Assembly (NCBI GenBank): GCA_028281265.1
Contig: JANQKE010000117.1
Span: 54,564-118,563 of the forward strand
Reading direction: 5' to 3'
Source of the DNA: Alphaproteobacteria bacterium
Lineage (GTDB): Bacteria; Pseudomonadota; Alphaproteobacteria; DSM-16000; Inquilinaceae
DNA length: 64,000 nucleotides
Below the pieces are notes generated by a model. The model was not told the origin of the DNA and did not search any database. It was given only the letters and a program-made list of their open reading frames with translations. Shown piece by piece: positions 33,049 to 41,696 of the stretch (positions are counted from its first letter, which is position 1; each line of letters begins with the position of its first letter). A program made the translations under genes and the position numbers.

Positions 33049-34023
33049 ATGCATTCTCTGGAAACCTACCAGCTCGCGATCATCGCGCTCGGCGCCATCG
33101 CATTCGGGATCTGGCTGCTCATCAAGGGTGGCGACTGGACTGTCGACAACGCCGTGGTCGTGGCCGAGCGGTCGGGCCTTTCCAAGCTCTTCATCGCGGC
33201 GACGATCATCGCCTTCGGCACGTCCGCACCGGAGCTTTTCACCTCGGTCAACGCCAACGTGTCCGGCTTCCCCGGTATTTCCGTGGGCAACGTGGTCGGC
33301 AGCAATATTGCCAACGTGTTCATGGTGGTCGCCGTGTCCGCGATGATCGCTCCCTTGGTCTTCGACCGCAAAGAGGTTCGGGTCGACACGCTGGTCATGC
33401 TGGTGGCGACCGCGGCGATCGTGGTGGCGATCCTCGCGGGCGTCCTGCCCCGCTGGGGCGGCATCGTGATGGTGCTTGTACTCGCGGGCTACATCTACTA
33501 CCAGTACAAGGCCTCGAAGCTCGATGTCGACGAGGTCGAGGAACATGAGGTCGACGGTCCGGCCCCGGGCCTGATGCTCATGGGCGGGATCCTGACCCTG
33601 CTCATCGGTTCGGAGATCCTGGTTCAGGGCGCCGTCGCGGGCGGTGTGGCACTTGGCGTTCCGGAAGCCGTCATCGGCATGACCCTCATCGCCTTCGGTA
33701 CGTCCCTGCCCGAACTGACCGCCTGCGTGGCGGCGGCGCGCAAGGGGCAGTCGGACGTGATCATCGGCGGCATCATCGGCTCCAACATCTTCAACATCTT
33801 CTCGGTGATGGCGATTTCGGCCGTGGCCAAACCGCTGATCATCGATCCGCGCTTCGCGGCCTTCGACATGCCCGTGGTGGTGGCCGTCACGCTCGTTTTC
33901 ACGGTGTTCCTGTTGTTCTTCGGCCGGATCGGCCGGATCGCCGGCGGCGTGATGGCAATCGGCTATCTGGCCTTCATCGCCGCGCAGTACACCGTGGCAG
34001 ACAGCATCGCGCTTCTGCCCTGA
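33049..34023 (+). CDS. Calcium/sodium antiporter (CaCA family, YrbG-like)
   Basis: 324-residue inner-membrane exchanger with about ten hydrophobic spans. The duplicated alpha repeats are explicit: FGTSAPELFTSV with GNVVGSNIANVFMVVAV in the first half, FGTSLPELTACVAA with GGIIGSNIFNIFSV in the second. Family members swap Ca2+ for Na+ or K+. It occupies the position where TerC normally sits between TerB and TerD/E, so it may supply the ion-transport function of this Ter set (inference). RBS AGGGGAA is close to the ATG. Confidence 0.92.
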   Translation: MHSLETYQLAIIALGAIAFGIWLLIKGGDWTVDNAVVVAERSGLSKLFIAATIIAFGTSAPELFTSVNANVSGFPGISVGNVVGSNIANVFMVVAVSAMIAPLVFDRKEVRVDTLVMLVATAAIVVAILAGVLPRWGGIVMVLVLAGYIYYQYKASKLDVDEVEEHEVDGPAPGLMLMGGILTLLIGSEILVQGAVAGGVALGVPEAVIGMTLIAFGTSLPELTACVAAARKGQSDVIIGGIIGSNIFNIFSVMAISAVAKPLIIDPRFAAFDMPVVVAVTLVFTVFLLFFGRIGRIAGGVMAIGYLAFIAAQYTVADSIALLP

Positions 34024-34098
34024 GGCCCCTCACATCCACATCCCCTCTGTCCGGATCATGCCTGGGCGGATACCGTGACGACAGCAAGGAGGACCAAC

Positions 34099-34680
34099 GT
34101 GGCACTGTCTCTCTCCAAGGGCGGGAACATCTCGCTGTCCAAGACCGACCCGGGTCTCGAGAAGATCCTGATCGGCCTCGGCTGGAGCGAGCGCGCCACA
34201 TCCGGCGCGGACTGCGACCTCGACGCATCCGTCTTCATGGTGGGGGAAACCGGCAAGGTCCGCAGCGATCGCGACTTCATCTTCTACAGGCAGTTGACGT
34301 CGCCCGACGGCTCGGTGGTGCATACCGGCGACAACCGCACCGGGGAGGGCGACGGCGATGACGAGGCGATCGAGGTCGATCTCGACAAGGCTCCCGCCGA
34401 CGTCCAGAAACTCGTCGTGACCGTCACGATCCACGAGGCGGAGAAGAACGGCCTGAATTTCGGCATGGTCTCGGACGCGTTCATCCGCGTCGTCAACAAC
34501 GAGACCGGAACCGAAGTCGTGCGCTACGCTCTCCCGGAGGACTACGGCGTTGAAACCGCAATGGAATTCGGAGAAGTCCACCACCATAGCGGCGAGTGGA
34601 AGTTCCGCGCCATCGGCCAGGGCTACAGTGGCGGCCTGATGGCCATGTGCCAGCGCTACGGCATCAATGCCACGGCCTGA
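34099..34680 (+). CDS. TerD family protein (paralogue 2)
   Basis: 193-residue TerD-domain protein, MALSLSKGGNISLSKTDPGL. Acidic Ca2+ motifs CDLDASVFMV and [19 protein letters not shown]; late motif FNFGMVSDAF-like at LNFGMVSDAFIRVVN. The start is GTG at 34099: AAGGAGG lies six bases upstream and the first conserved residues follow immediately, so the in-frame ATG at 34075 is too early. 75 bp after the antiporter. Confidence 0.93.
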   Translation: MALSLSKGGNISLSKTDPGLEKILIGLGWSERATSGADCDLDASVFMVGETGKVRSDRDFIFYRQLTSPDGSVVHTGDNRTGEGDGDDEAIEVDLDKAPADVQKLVVTVTIHEAEKNGLNFGMVSDAFIRVVNNETGTEVVRYALPEDYGVETAMEFGEVHHHSGEWKFRAIGQGYSGGLMAMCQRYGINATA

Positions 34681-34740
34681 CCCCGGTCTTGCGGTCGGGC
34701 CAACGCATCCATCCTTCTCGAAACCAAAGGAGAACCGACA

Positions 34741-35319
34741 ATGGCAATTTCGCTTTCCAAGGGCGGCAACGTCTCGCTGTCGAAGGAGGCCCCCGGCCTC
34801 AAGAACATCGTCGTAGGGCTCGGCTGGGATCCCCGCGCGACCGACGGCCAGGAGTTTGACCTCGACGCCTCCGTGTTCGTCTGTGGCGAAAACGGCAAGG
34901 TCCGCTCGGATGCGGATTTCATCTTCTACAACAACAAGACCGGCGCCGACGGCTCGATCGAGCACATGGGCGACAACCGCACCGGCGAAGGCGAGGGTGA
35001 CGACGAGCAGGTCAAGATCGACCTGTCGAAGGTGCCGGCCGGTGTCAAGAAGCTGGCCTTCGCGGTGACGATCCACGAGGCCGAGAGCCGCAGGCAGAAC
35101 TTCGGCATGGTCTCGAACGCCTTCATGCGCGTCGTGAACGCCGAGGGCGACAAGGAGCTCGCGCGCTACGACCTTGGCGAAGATTTCTCGCTGGAGGCCG
35201 CGGTCATCTTTGGGGAAGTCTACCGCCACAACGACGAATGGAAGTTCAAGGCCGTGGGCCAAGGCTTCAACGGTGGTCTCGGCCCGCTCGCCTCCAGCTT
35301 CGGCGTCAACATCGGCTGA
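34741..35319 (+). CDS. TerD family protein (paralogue 3, TerE-like)
   Basis: 192-residue TerD-domain protein, closest to paralogue 2. It has [58 protein letters not shown] and [14 protein letters not shown]. All acidic Ca2+ ligands are present. RBS AAAGGAG lies eight bases upstream. A G/C hairpin at 35340-35364 and a family A repeat follow, separating it from terA. Confidence 0.93.
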   Translation: MAISLSKGGNVSLSKEAPGLKNIVVGLGWDPRATDGQEFDLDASVFVCGENGKVRSDADFIFYNNKTGADGSIEHMGDNRTGEGEGDDEQVKIDLSKVPAGVKKLAFAVTIHEAESRRQNFGMVSNAFMRVVNAEGDKELARYDLGEDFSLEAAVIFGEVYRHNDEWKFKAVGQGFNGGLGPLASSFGVNIG

Positions 35320-35339
35320 GCGGACAAGACGCAAGACGG

Positions 35340-35364
35340 TCCGGGGCAGCGCGGCCGCCCCGGA
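35340..35364 (+). terminator. Possible terminator hairpin after the third terD
   Basis: TCCGGGGC / GCCCCGGA, 8-bp stem with 9-base loop, 21 bp after the stop codon. No T-run follows, so it would be a weak intrinsic terminator or an mRNA 3'-end stabiliser. Confidence 0.4.
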
Positions 35365-35411
35365 TCTCCGGAGACGACCCGGATCGGTCCGTCACGAAGG
35401 CACGGGCAGCC

Positions 35412-35516
35412 TAGGCCATCCTGCGTCTGAACGGACGCCGATAAGGTGCTCTAACTCTTTGAAGTAGATCAACTTATCTACGTTCAGATGGCTCCATCTG
35501 AACGTAGGTCGATCTA
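35412..35516 (+). repeat. Family A element, copy 4 (diverged, with inner-arm insertions)
   Basis: First hairpin 35412-35453, linker ACTCTTTGAAG, second hairpin 35465-35516. The inner arms carry the 4-base insertion (GATAAG and CTTATC) while the outer arms do not. Inner-arm complementarity is 15 of 19. In hairpin 2 the canonical CTGCG/CGCAG pair is changed to CTACG/CGTAG on both arms, a compensated change. It lies inside the Ter cluster between terD and terA. Confidence 0.85.
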
Positions 35517-35540
35517 GCGAGGCCGATCTCCTGGCAACCG

Positions 35541-35753
35541 ATGAACATCGTTCCGGACAACACGTTCGCCGCGCGCCGGTCGGGCTTCCTGCAGGAGCGC
35601 GATGACCTGCCCCACCGGTCGGTCGACAACGGCGACCGCTTCAACGTGACGGATCCGGACGCATTTCGGGACGCGGATTTCTACGAGACCATGCTCGAAG
35701 AGCGCACCGAGTGGTTGCGCGACGCGCGCACCACGGGGATCTTGCCGGCATGA
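35541..35753 (+). CDS. Hypothetical 70-residue protein, doubtful
   Basis: Frame starting ATG 35541 just after the family A element, ending 40 bp before terA. The product is acidic and soluble (MNIVPDNTFAARR, then NGDRFNVTDPDAFRDADFYE). No good ribosome site is seen and no family recognised. It may be a remnant of a gene truncated by the repeat, or a genuine small Ter-locus protein. Same strand as its neighbours. Confidence 0.3.
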   Translation: MNIVPDNTFAARRSGFLQERDDLPHRSVDNGDRFNVTDPDAFRDADFYETMLEERTEWLRDARTTGILPA

Positions 35754-35793
35754 TGACAGACGGTCTTTCCAGGACACTCTCGGGGGAGACACC

Positions 35794-36963
35794 ATGACAG
35801 ACCTACCCATAGGCGCCAACGCACCGCTCGACGGACCCAGCGTGTCCGTCCTTGTCGATCTTCCCGGCGGCGCCGAGATCGCCGTGACCGCCTTGCAGAT
35901 CTACCCCGGCGGCAAGGTGCGCGGCGACGGTGACATGTGCTTCTACGGCCAGCCCCGGATCTCGGGCGGTGCCGTGACGCTCACGCAAGGCGCGAGCCCC
36001 CGCTTCGACATCGACCTCGCCCGCGTGCCCGGCGATGTGGAGAAGATCGTGCTCACGGCGACGGTCGAGGGCGGCAAGACCTTCGGCCAACTGGGCGATG
36101 TCTCGATCGACGCCGGCCCGCACAGCTTGACCATTCCCGTGCACGGCCGCAGCGAGGTCGCGCTGATCCTCGCCGAGATCTACAAGCGCAACGGCGCCTG
36201 GAAGATCCGCAACGTGGGTCAGGGTTTCAATGGCGGCCTTGCGCAGCTCGCCACGCATTTCGGCGTGGAGATCGCCGATGACGACGGATCCGCAGCACCG
36301 CCGCCGAGCGCGCCGCCGTCTCCGAGCGCGCCGCCGACGCCAGCGCCCCCGCCATCCGTGAAGCTTTCCAAGGTCAACCTGACCAAGACCGAGAAGACCG
36401 TCTCGCTGAAGAAGGCGGACGGCAAGTTCGGCAAGATCCGCGTGAACCTGAACTGGAACCAGAGGGTCCAGAAGAAGAGCCTCTTCGGGATGAGCAGGAG
36501 CGCCGGTCTCGACCTCGATCTCGGGGCGTTCGTGGAGCTGTCCGACGGTAACCGCGACGTGGTCCAGGCGCTCGGCAACAGCTTCGGCTCCTTTTGGGCC
36601 GAGCCCTATGTCAGTCTTCTCGGCGACGACCGGACGGGGGCGATCACCGACGGTGAGTGGCTCGAGATCAACGGAGACGCCTGGGCGACCATCCGGCGCG
36701 TGCTGATCTACGCCTTCATCTACGAGGGCGCGCCGAACTGGCGGGAGACCGATGGTGTCGTGCGCGTCTACGTGCCCGACCAGCCGGAGATCGAGGTCGC
36801 CATGAACGAGTACGGCTCCAACAAGGGCATGTGCGCGGTGGCCGAGCTCTCGAACGAGGGCGGCCAGATCAAGGTCGAGCGCAAGGTCGACTTCTTCGGC
36901 GGCCACAAGGACATGGATCGCGCCTATGGCTGGGGCTTCAGCTGGAAGGCCGGGCGCAAGTGA
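35794..36963 (+). CDS. TerA-like protein: TerD-type N-domain fused to TerA C-domain
   Basis: 389 residues. The N-terminal 1-160 region follows the TerD fold pattern ([58 protein letters not shown]) but lacks the acidic GDN-GEGDGDDE calcium loop. A Pro/Ala-rich linker (about 168-188) leads to a TerA domain with VNLTKTEKTVSLKK, GLDLDLGAFVELSDG, LGDDRTGAITDGEWLEI, YAFIYEGAPNW and a terminal RAYGWGFSWKAGRK. GGGGGAG precedes the ATG. Last gene of the Ter set. Confidence 0.88.
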   Translation: MTDLPIGANAPLDGPSVSVLVDLPGGAEIAVTALQIYPGGKVRGDGDMCFYGQPRISGGAVTLTQGASPRFDIDLARVPGDVEKIVLTATVEGGKTFGQLGDVSIDAGPHSLTIPVHGRSEVALILAEIYKRNGAWKIRNVGQGFNGGLAQLATHFGVEIADDDGSAAPPPSAPPSPSAPPTPAPPPSVKLSKVNLTKTEKTVSLKKADGKFGKIRVNLNWNQRVQKKSLFGMSRSAGLDLDLGAFVELSDGNRDVVQALGNSFGSFWAEPYVSLLGDDRTGAITDGEWLEINGDAWATIRRVLIYAFIYEGAPNWRETDGVVRVYVPDQPEIEVAMNEYGSNKGMCAVAELSNEGGQIKVERKVDFFGGHKDMDRAYGWGFSWKAGRK

Positions 36964-37203
36964 CGGCCATCGCGGACAGGATTCTGCCCAGAGCGGGCGT
37001 AGCGCCCCGGAACCTCCCCGCCGCCGCTTGTGGGAAAAGACCGCACCATCAAAGCATGGGATCAAACAGACACGGCGATGCGGCGGCCGTATCGAGGCAG
37101 TGCTGTTTCCGGTGCTCGGCCCGAATCGGGATACCCTGACCGGGTCGCGCCGGCGTCCCACAACCGGTTCCGCCTGCGCCGTCATCGGTTCCGCCCCGCC
37201 GCC

Positions 37204-37692
37204 ATGTCCGCCGCCCTTCCGCCCGAACGTCTTGCGCGTCTGGCCAAGCTGCTTGCCCGATGCGACAGCGCCGCGGATGGGGAAGCCCTTGCCGCGGTGC
37301 GGGCGGCACGGTCCTTTCTCGCCCAGGACGGGCTGTCCTTGGCCGACCTGGCCCGAGCGTGGCCCGCAGCCCGCCACGGGGTGGATGACTATGCCGGCCT
37401 GGTCGCCCGGCTCGACCAGCTGGCCGCTCGGGTCGCGGAGCTGAAATCGGACCTGGCGGCCGAGCGGGCGGGCCGGGAAACCCTGTTCGCCGCGGCGGTG
37501 GCGGAGTTGTTGGCTCAGGAGCGGGCGCTGATCACCCTGGAGCAGCGATTGCGGCACGCCGACGCGGCCGACACCCCGGGCTCGGACCCCGGATCGGATC
37601 CGACCGACGATCAGCCGCGCCTGCCCCTCGACGGTCTCGAGGACGGCCCGTGTCAGCCGGTGCTGTTCGACGGTGACGACCCGCTGGTCTGA
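37204..37692 (+). CDS. Hypothetical protein
   Basis: 162-residue, Ala/Leu-rich, predicted mostly helical soluble protein. It opens PPERLARLAKLLARCDSAADGEALAAVRAARSFL, resembling the short helical repeat of DUF2786-like proteins. A coiled-coil-like middle (LDQLAARVAELKSDLAAERAG) and an acidic tail follow. No function can be assigned. It begins 240 bp after terA with host-like codon use (many CGG/GCC), so it probably belongs to the resident chromosome, not the Ter block. Convergent with the PAS-like gene. Confidence 0.6.
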   Translation: MSAALPPERLARLAKLLARCDSAADGEALAAVRAARSFLAQDGLSLADLARAWPAARHGVDDYAGLVARLDQLAARVAELKSDLAAERAGRETLFAAAVAELLAQERALITLEQRLRHADAADTPGSDPGSDPTDDQPRLPLDGLEDGPCQPVLFDGDDPLV

Positions 37693-37705
37693 CCCCGGGC
37701 CGCCG

Positions 37706-38176
37706 CTACTCGAACCGCAGGCAGATCCACAGCATGGAGACCCGACGGCCTGCCGCATCCATCAATGGCAGGATCAGCCGGCGATAGACCTCGAAATCCT
37801 CCCGTTCGGCCACCATCGAGCGGCGGCGATCGGTGTAGGCCAGGCGCTGCGCGGCGACTTGCCGGTAGATCTCGAGGTCGGCGGCGATGGCGGTGCGGGG
37901 AAAGCAATCGGTTATCCGCAGCCCGGTCAGGTCGCGGCGTGCCCGACGGGCAAGCTCGGTGCCCATCAGGCGGTATCGGTAATGGAGATCGTCCCCCTCT
38001 CCCGCCTCGATATCGAACAGGATCATCGTGGGCAGCAGGGTCGGCGGCAAAGCGAGCGGCGGATCGATCGCTTGCCGCGACGGCGGCAGTAGGCCGTCGG
38101 CCCCCTGCCGCCAATGCTCGAAGGCCAGGGCCAACAGCGGATCCGCCGGCGGCGGGTCGCCCAGCGACATGTACAT
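37706..38176 (-). CDS. PAS-domain-like protein
   Basis: 156-residue protein whose middle and end resemble the short stand-alone PAS proteins of alphaproteobacteria: RYRLMGTELARRARRDLTGLRITDCFPR, then DRRRSMVAEREDFEVYRRLILPLMDAAGRRVSMLWI. An N-terminal helix (LLALAFEHWRQGADG) precedes it. No output domain, so it may be a sensor partner or cofactor binder. The ATG at 38176 is the first of a plausible start pair (38176/38170). Converges with the hypothetical gene by a 13-bp gap. Confidence 0.65.
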   Translation of the reverse strand: MYMSLGDPPPADPLLALAFEHWRQGADGLLPPSRQAIDPPLALPPTLLPTMILFDIEAGEGDDLHYRYRLMGTELARRARRDLTGLRITDCFPRTAIAADLEIYRQVAAQRLAYTDRRRSMVAEREDFEVYRRLILPLMDAAGRRVSMLWICLRFE

Positions 38177-38487
38177 GGCGTCCTCAACGCTCCCTTCGGC
38201 GTGACGGGCGTTCCGGGCGCCGCCGATGACCGGCCTCACCGCGTCGTAAAACCGGCCCGACCCTTCCCGCTGTCCCACACATCCGCAGCCCATCCCGTGC
38301 CGGCGAAGCGAACATCACAAACATCAATAACCATAGCCAGGGTCCGGTAATGGATTGGTAACCCCTTGTGACTAACACAAACCAACACAAATACGCGCTG
38401 TCACTGCTCATGGGTGCCTTACGCTGCCGGAGCGATGACGATGCCAGCGGGGCGATCGCCTGCCCCATCCCGGGAGTTCACGATGCC
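38177..38487. other. Divergent intergenic region, PAS-like gene / HTH gene
   Basis: No gene supported. The stretch 38310-38395 is AT-rich for this genome. It contains tandem ACTAACACAA/ACCAACACAA at 38371-38390 and TTGTGA 17 bases before AAATAC, a weak promoter-like pair for the HTH gene. No integrase or att-like direct repeat was recognised. Confidence 0.4.
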
Positions 38488-38664
38488 ATGCTGACTGATC
38501 CCCTCATGACCGTGCGGGAGGTGGCGGAAAAGTTGAAGGTCAAGGAAAGCACCGTGCGGAGCTATATCCGCGACAAGCAACTGCGCGCCATCAAACTCGG
38601 CAAGGACTGGCGAATCTCGGTGGAGGATCTGGACGCCTTCGTCGAGGAGCACGCCAACAGATAG
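38488..38664 (+). CDS. Small excisionase-type helix-turn-helix DNA-binding protein
   Basis: 58-residue MerR/BldC-like HTH protein: MTVREVAEKLKVKESTVRSYI, RDKQLRAIKLGKDWRISVEDLDAFVEEH. This is the complete helix-turn-helix plus wing unit of excisionase-family (HTH_17) proteins. GGGAG lies 11 bases before the ATG. Such genes act as recombination directionality factors or as small regulators. It lies 1.5 kb beyond the Ter cluster, and no integrase is adjacent, so a regulator role is at least as likely. Confidence 0.8.
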   Translation: MLTDPLMTVREVAEKLKVKESTVRSYIRDKQLRAIKLGKDWRISVEDLDAFVEEHANR

Positions 38665-38928
38665 AGCCGGCTCTATCGCCACGAAGCCGGGATCTGACCC
38701 CTGGCGCCCGCGACGGACGGGCGGCAGGGGCCAGACCCCGACGCATGCATGATGGCCGGTGCGTGTCTCGCTCGCCCGGCCCGACGCGGACCGTCGAGGC
38801 ATGCCCGCCCCGGTGATGCGGCCGAAACGGACGAGACCCGTCCTAAATTCGGTGGAAGCATCATTAGGCACTTGATTTTGTGGTTCGATTCACGTGACCC
38901 AAGGGTATTCGGACCACACGATCGAACC

Positions 38929-41277
38929 ATGAGCGTTCCCGTCCGCCACGGCGATGAAGGACCCGTCACCACGATGGCCGCTTCCGCAGCACGATCCCAT
39001 CCGCTGACCGCCCTGGTGCTGGTCCTGCCCGGGGCGCTGACGGTCTGGTTCGCGACCATGCTCCCGACCGTCGCAGCCGGCGAGACGATCCGCTACGCCG
39101 TCGACTGGGTCGCGGGGCTGGATGTGGCGCTGTCGTTCTATATCGACGGGCTGAGCCTGCTGTTCGCGCTGCTGATCAGCCTGATCGGCTTCTTCATCTT
39201 CCTGTACGCCCGCAGCTACCTGGCCGGGGACCCGCATCTGGGCCGGTTCATGCTGTATCTCAGCCTGTTCATGCTTTCGATGCTGGGCGTGGTGCTGGCC
39301 GACAACGTCGTCACCCTGTTCGTGTTCTGGGAGCTGACCTCGCTCACCTCCTACCTTCTGATCGGCTACAACCACACCGATCCCAAGAGCCGGCGCAACG
39401 CGCTCCAGGCTCTGGTGGTGACGGGGACCGGCGGGCTGGCGCTGTTGGCGGGGCTGATCCTGCTGGCCCTGGTGGCCGGCAGCTTCGAGCTGTCGGCGAT
39501 CAACGCCGCCGGCGACGCGGTGCGCGCCCATGACTGGTATCTCGGCATCCTGATCCTGGTCCTGCTGGGGGCGTTCACCAAGTCCGCCCAGTTCCCGTTC
39601 CATTTCTGGCTGCCCAACGCGATGGCGGCACCGACCCCGGTCAGCGCGTATCTGCACTCCGCCACCATGGTGAAGGCCGGCGTGTATCTGATGGCGCGGG
39701 TCCACCCCAGCCTGGGCAACACCGAGGTGTGGCTGTGGACGCTGACGATCGCCGGCGCCGTGACGGCCGTCTGGGCATCGATCCTTGCGCTGCGCCAGAC
39801 CGATCTGAAGCCGATGCTGGCCTATACCACGCTGATGGCGTTGGGGACGCTGACGCTGTTCCTGGCCAACACCAGCGAGGTGGCGATCACCGCCGTGGTG
39901 GTCTTCATCCTCGTCCACTCGTTCTACAAGGCCACCTTGTTCATGGTGGCCGGGGCCATCGATCACGAGGCCGGCACGCGGGAGATCGGCCGGCTCGGCG
40001 GTCTCGCCCGGCTGATGCCGTTCACGTGCCTTGCCGCCGCCCTGGCGGCCCTGTCGATGGCCGGTGTGCCGCCGTTTGCCGGCTTCATCGGCAAGGAGCT
40101 GGTGTACAAGGGCGCCCTTGCCGTGGCGTCGGAACCCGGCTTCGTCGCCGTAGCGGCGCTTGCGGCCAACGCGATGATGGTCACCGTCGCCGCGATCGTG
40201 GCGATCAAGCCGTTTCTCGGTCCCAAGGGCGACACGCCGAAGAAACCCCACGAAGCACCGTGGACGATGTGGATCGGCCCGGTCGTACTGGCCGTTTTGG
40301 GGCTGGCCTGCGGCCTCGCCCCGGCTCTGCTGCTGTCCGGGCTGGTCGAGGCCGGCGTGTCCGCGATCCTGGGCCTGGACGAGCCGACCTCCTACCCGCT
40401 GCAGCTCTGGCACGGGGTCAACCTGCCGCTGGTGATGAGCGGGGTCACGGTGGCCTTGGGCGCGCTGCTGTTCTGGCAATGGCCGCGGGTGCGGTCGGCC
40501 ATCGATGCGGCCTGCCGGCGGCTGCCGGCCGCGGACGCTCTTTACGACGGGTGCATGAAGCGGCTGGTCGACCTGGCAGAATGGCAGACCGCCCTGCTGC
40601 AGACCGGCTCGCAGAGGCACTACGTCCTGGTCGTCTTCGCGACGCTGGCCGCCGGTCTGGGGGTCACGCTGATCGTGCGGGACGCAGTGGTGCTGCCGAC
40701 CGCGATGCCGCAGGTCGCGTTCTACAAATGGGCCGTGGTCGGCCTGATCATCGCCGCGACGCTGGTGACGGTGTTCGCCAGGAGCCGCCTGACGGCGATC
40801 TGCGCGCTCGGCGTGATCGGCACGTCCGTGGCCCTGCTGTTCGTGATGTACGGCGCCCCCGATGTGGCCATGACCCAGCTGATGGTGGAGATCCTGATCG
40901 TCATCATCGTCGCCCTGGTGATGCTGCGGCTGCCGGCCTTCCGCGACGACGGCCACGGCGATCGCACCGGCCATATCCGCGACGCGGTGGTGGCGATCGG
41001 CACCGGGATCGCGATCAGCCTGACCCTGCTGGCGGTTCTGCAATACCCGCTCGACCGGCGCCTGACCGACTATTTCGAGGCCAACTCCTATCCCGAGGCG
41101 CTGGGGCGCAACATCGTCAACGTGATTCTGGTCGACTTCCGCGCGATCGACACGTTCGGGGAGATCGCGGTCGTGGCGATCGCCGGGCTGGCCTGCTTCG
41201 CCCTGATCAAACTCCGCCCGGGCCGCAGATCGGCCGCGGTCGAAAAAGAAGCTGCCGCCTCCGGAGGTGACGACTGA
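38929..41277 (+). CDS. mrpA: Na+/H+ antiporter subunit A
   Basis: 782-residue (from this start) polytopic subunit of the Mrp antiporter, homologous to NuoL. Seen: [49 protein letters not shown] (Glu of the first channel), [33 protein letters not shown] with the conserved Lys and His, and [23 protein letters not shown]-terminal MnhB-N/DUF4040 part has [21 protein letters not shown]. The true N-terminus is uncertain: 38974 is an alternative, and the usual first helix is short here. First gene of the mrpABCDEFG operon. Confidence 0.92.
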   Translation: MSVPVRHGDEGPVTTMAASAARSHPLTALVLVLPGALTVWFATMLPTVAAGETIRYAVDWVAGLDVALSFYIDGLSLLFALLISLIGFFIFLYARSYLAGDPHLGRFMLYLSLFMLSMLGVVLADNVVTLFVFWELTSLTSYLLIGYNHTDPKSRRNALQALVVTGTGGLALLAGLILLALVAGSFELSAINAAGDAVRAHDWYLGILILVLLGAFTKSAQFPFHFWLPNAMAAPTPVSAYLHSATMVKAGVYLMARVHPSLGNTEVWLWTLTIAGAVTAVWASILALRQTDLKPMLAYTTLMALGTLTLFLANTSEVAITAVVVFILVHSFYKATLFMVAGAIDHEAGTREIGRLGGLARLMPFTCLAAALAALSMAGVPPFAGFIGKELVYKGALAVASEPGFVAVAALAANAMMVTVAAIVAIKPFLGPKGDTPKKPHEAPWTMWIGPVVLAVLGLACGLAPALLLSGLVEAGVSAILGLDEPTSYPLQLWHGVNLPLVMSGVTVALGALLFWQWPRVRSAIDAACRRLPAADALYDGCMKRLVDLAEWQTALLQTGSQRHYVLVVFATLAAGLGVTLIVRDAVVLPTAMPQVAFYKWAVVGLIIAATLVTVFARSRLTAICALGVIGTSVALLFVMYGAPDVAMTQLMVEILIVIIVALVMLRLPAFRDDGHGDRTGHIRDAVVAIGTGIAISLTLLAVLQYPLDRRLTDYFEANSYPEALGRNIVNVILVDFRAIDTFGEIAVVAIAGLACFALIKLRPGRRSAAVEKEAAASGGDD

Positions 41278-41696
41278 TGGACAGCCTGATCCTGAAGACC
41301 GGGACGCGGCTGCTGACCGCGTTGATGCTCGTGTTCTCCATCTTCCTGCTGTTCCGCGGGCACAACGAGCCGGGCGGCGGGTTCATCGGCAGCCTCGTCG
41401 CGACCACCGCGTTTTGCCTGTACGCCATCGCCTTCGGGGTGACGGAGGTGCGCAAGGCACTCGTCATCGATCCCAAGATCCTCTCGATCGTGGGCCTCGC
41501 CCTGTCCCTGCTCGCCGGGCTCATGGCGATCGTTCAGGGCGACATGTTCCTGACCGGGGTGTGGAGCCCGGCCTATGTCGACGGGAGCAGCGCGCTGCCG
41601 TTGTCGTCGGTGCTGGTCTTCGACGTCGGCGTCTATCTGGTGGTGATGGGGGCGGTGCTGACCGTGGTGTTCGCGATCGAAGAGGACAAGCTCTGA
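41277..41696 (+). CDS. mrpB: Na+/H+ antiporter subunit B
   Basis: 139-residue MnhB-type subunit with four membrane spans. It starts [40 protein letters not shown]; the HNEPGGGF loop is the subunit B hallmark. Start and upstream stop overlap as TGATG; GGAGGTGA upstream is a strong ribosome site. Part of the seven-subunit complex exchanging cytoplasmic Na+ for external H+. Confidence 0.95.
   Translation: MDSLILKTGTRLLTALMLVFSIFLLFRGHNEPGGGFIGSLVATTAFCLYAIAFGVTEVRKALVIDPKILSIVGLALSLLAGLMAIVQGDMFLTGVWSPAYVDGSSALPLSSVLVFDVGVYLVVMGAVLTVVFAIEEDKL

Noticed and set aside
36964..37203. A tRNA or attachment site at the right edge of the Ter block
   Set aside because: No cloverleaf-compatible sequence or direct repeat to the left edge could be seen by eye.
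38890..41043. A 717-codon minus-strand frame opposite mrpA
   Set aside because: Gln/Arg/His-rich, no domains; mrpA on the other strand is unmistakable.
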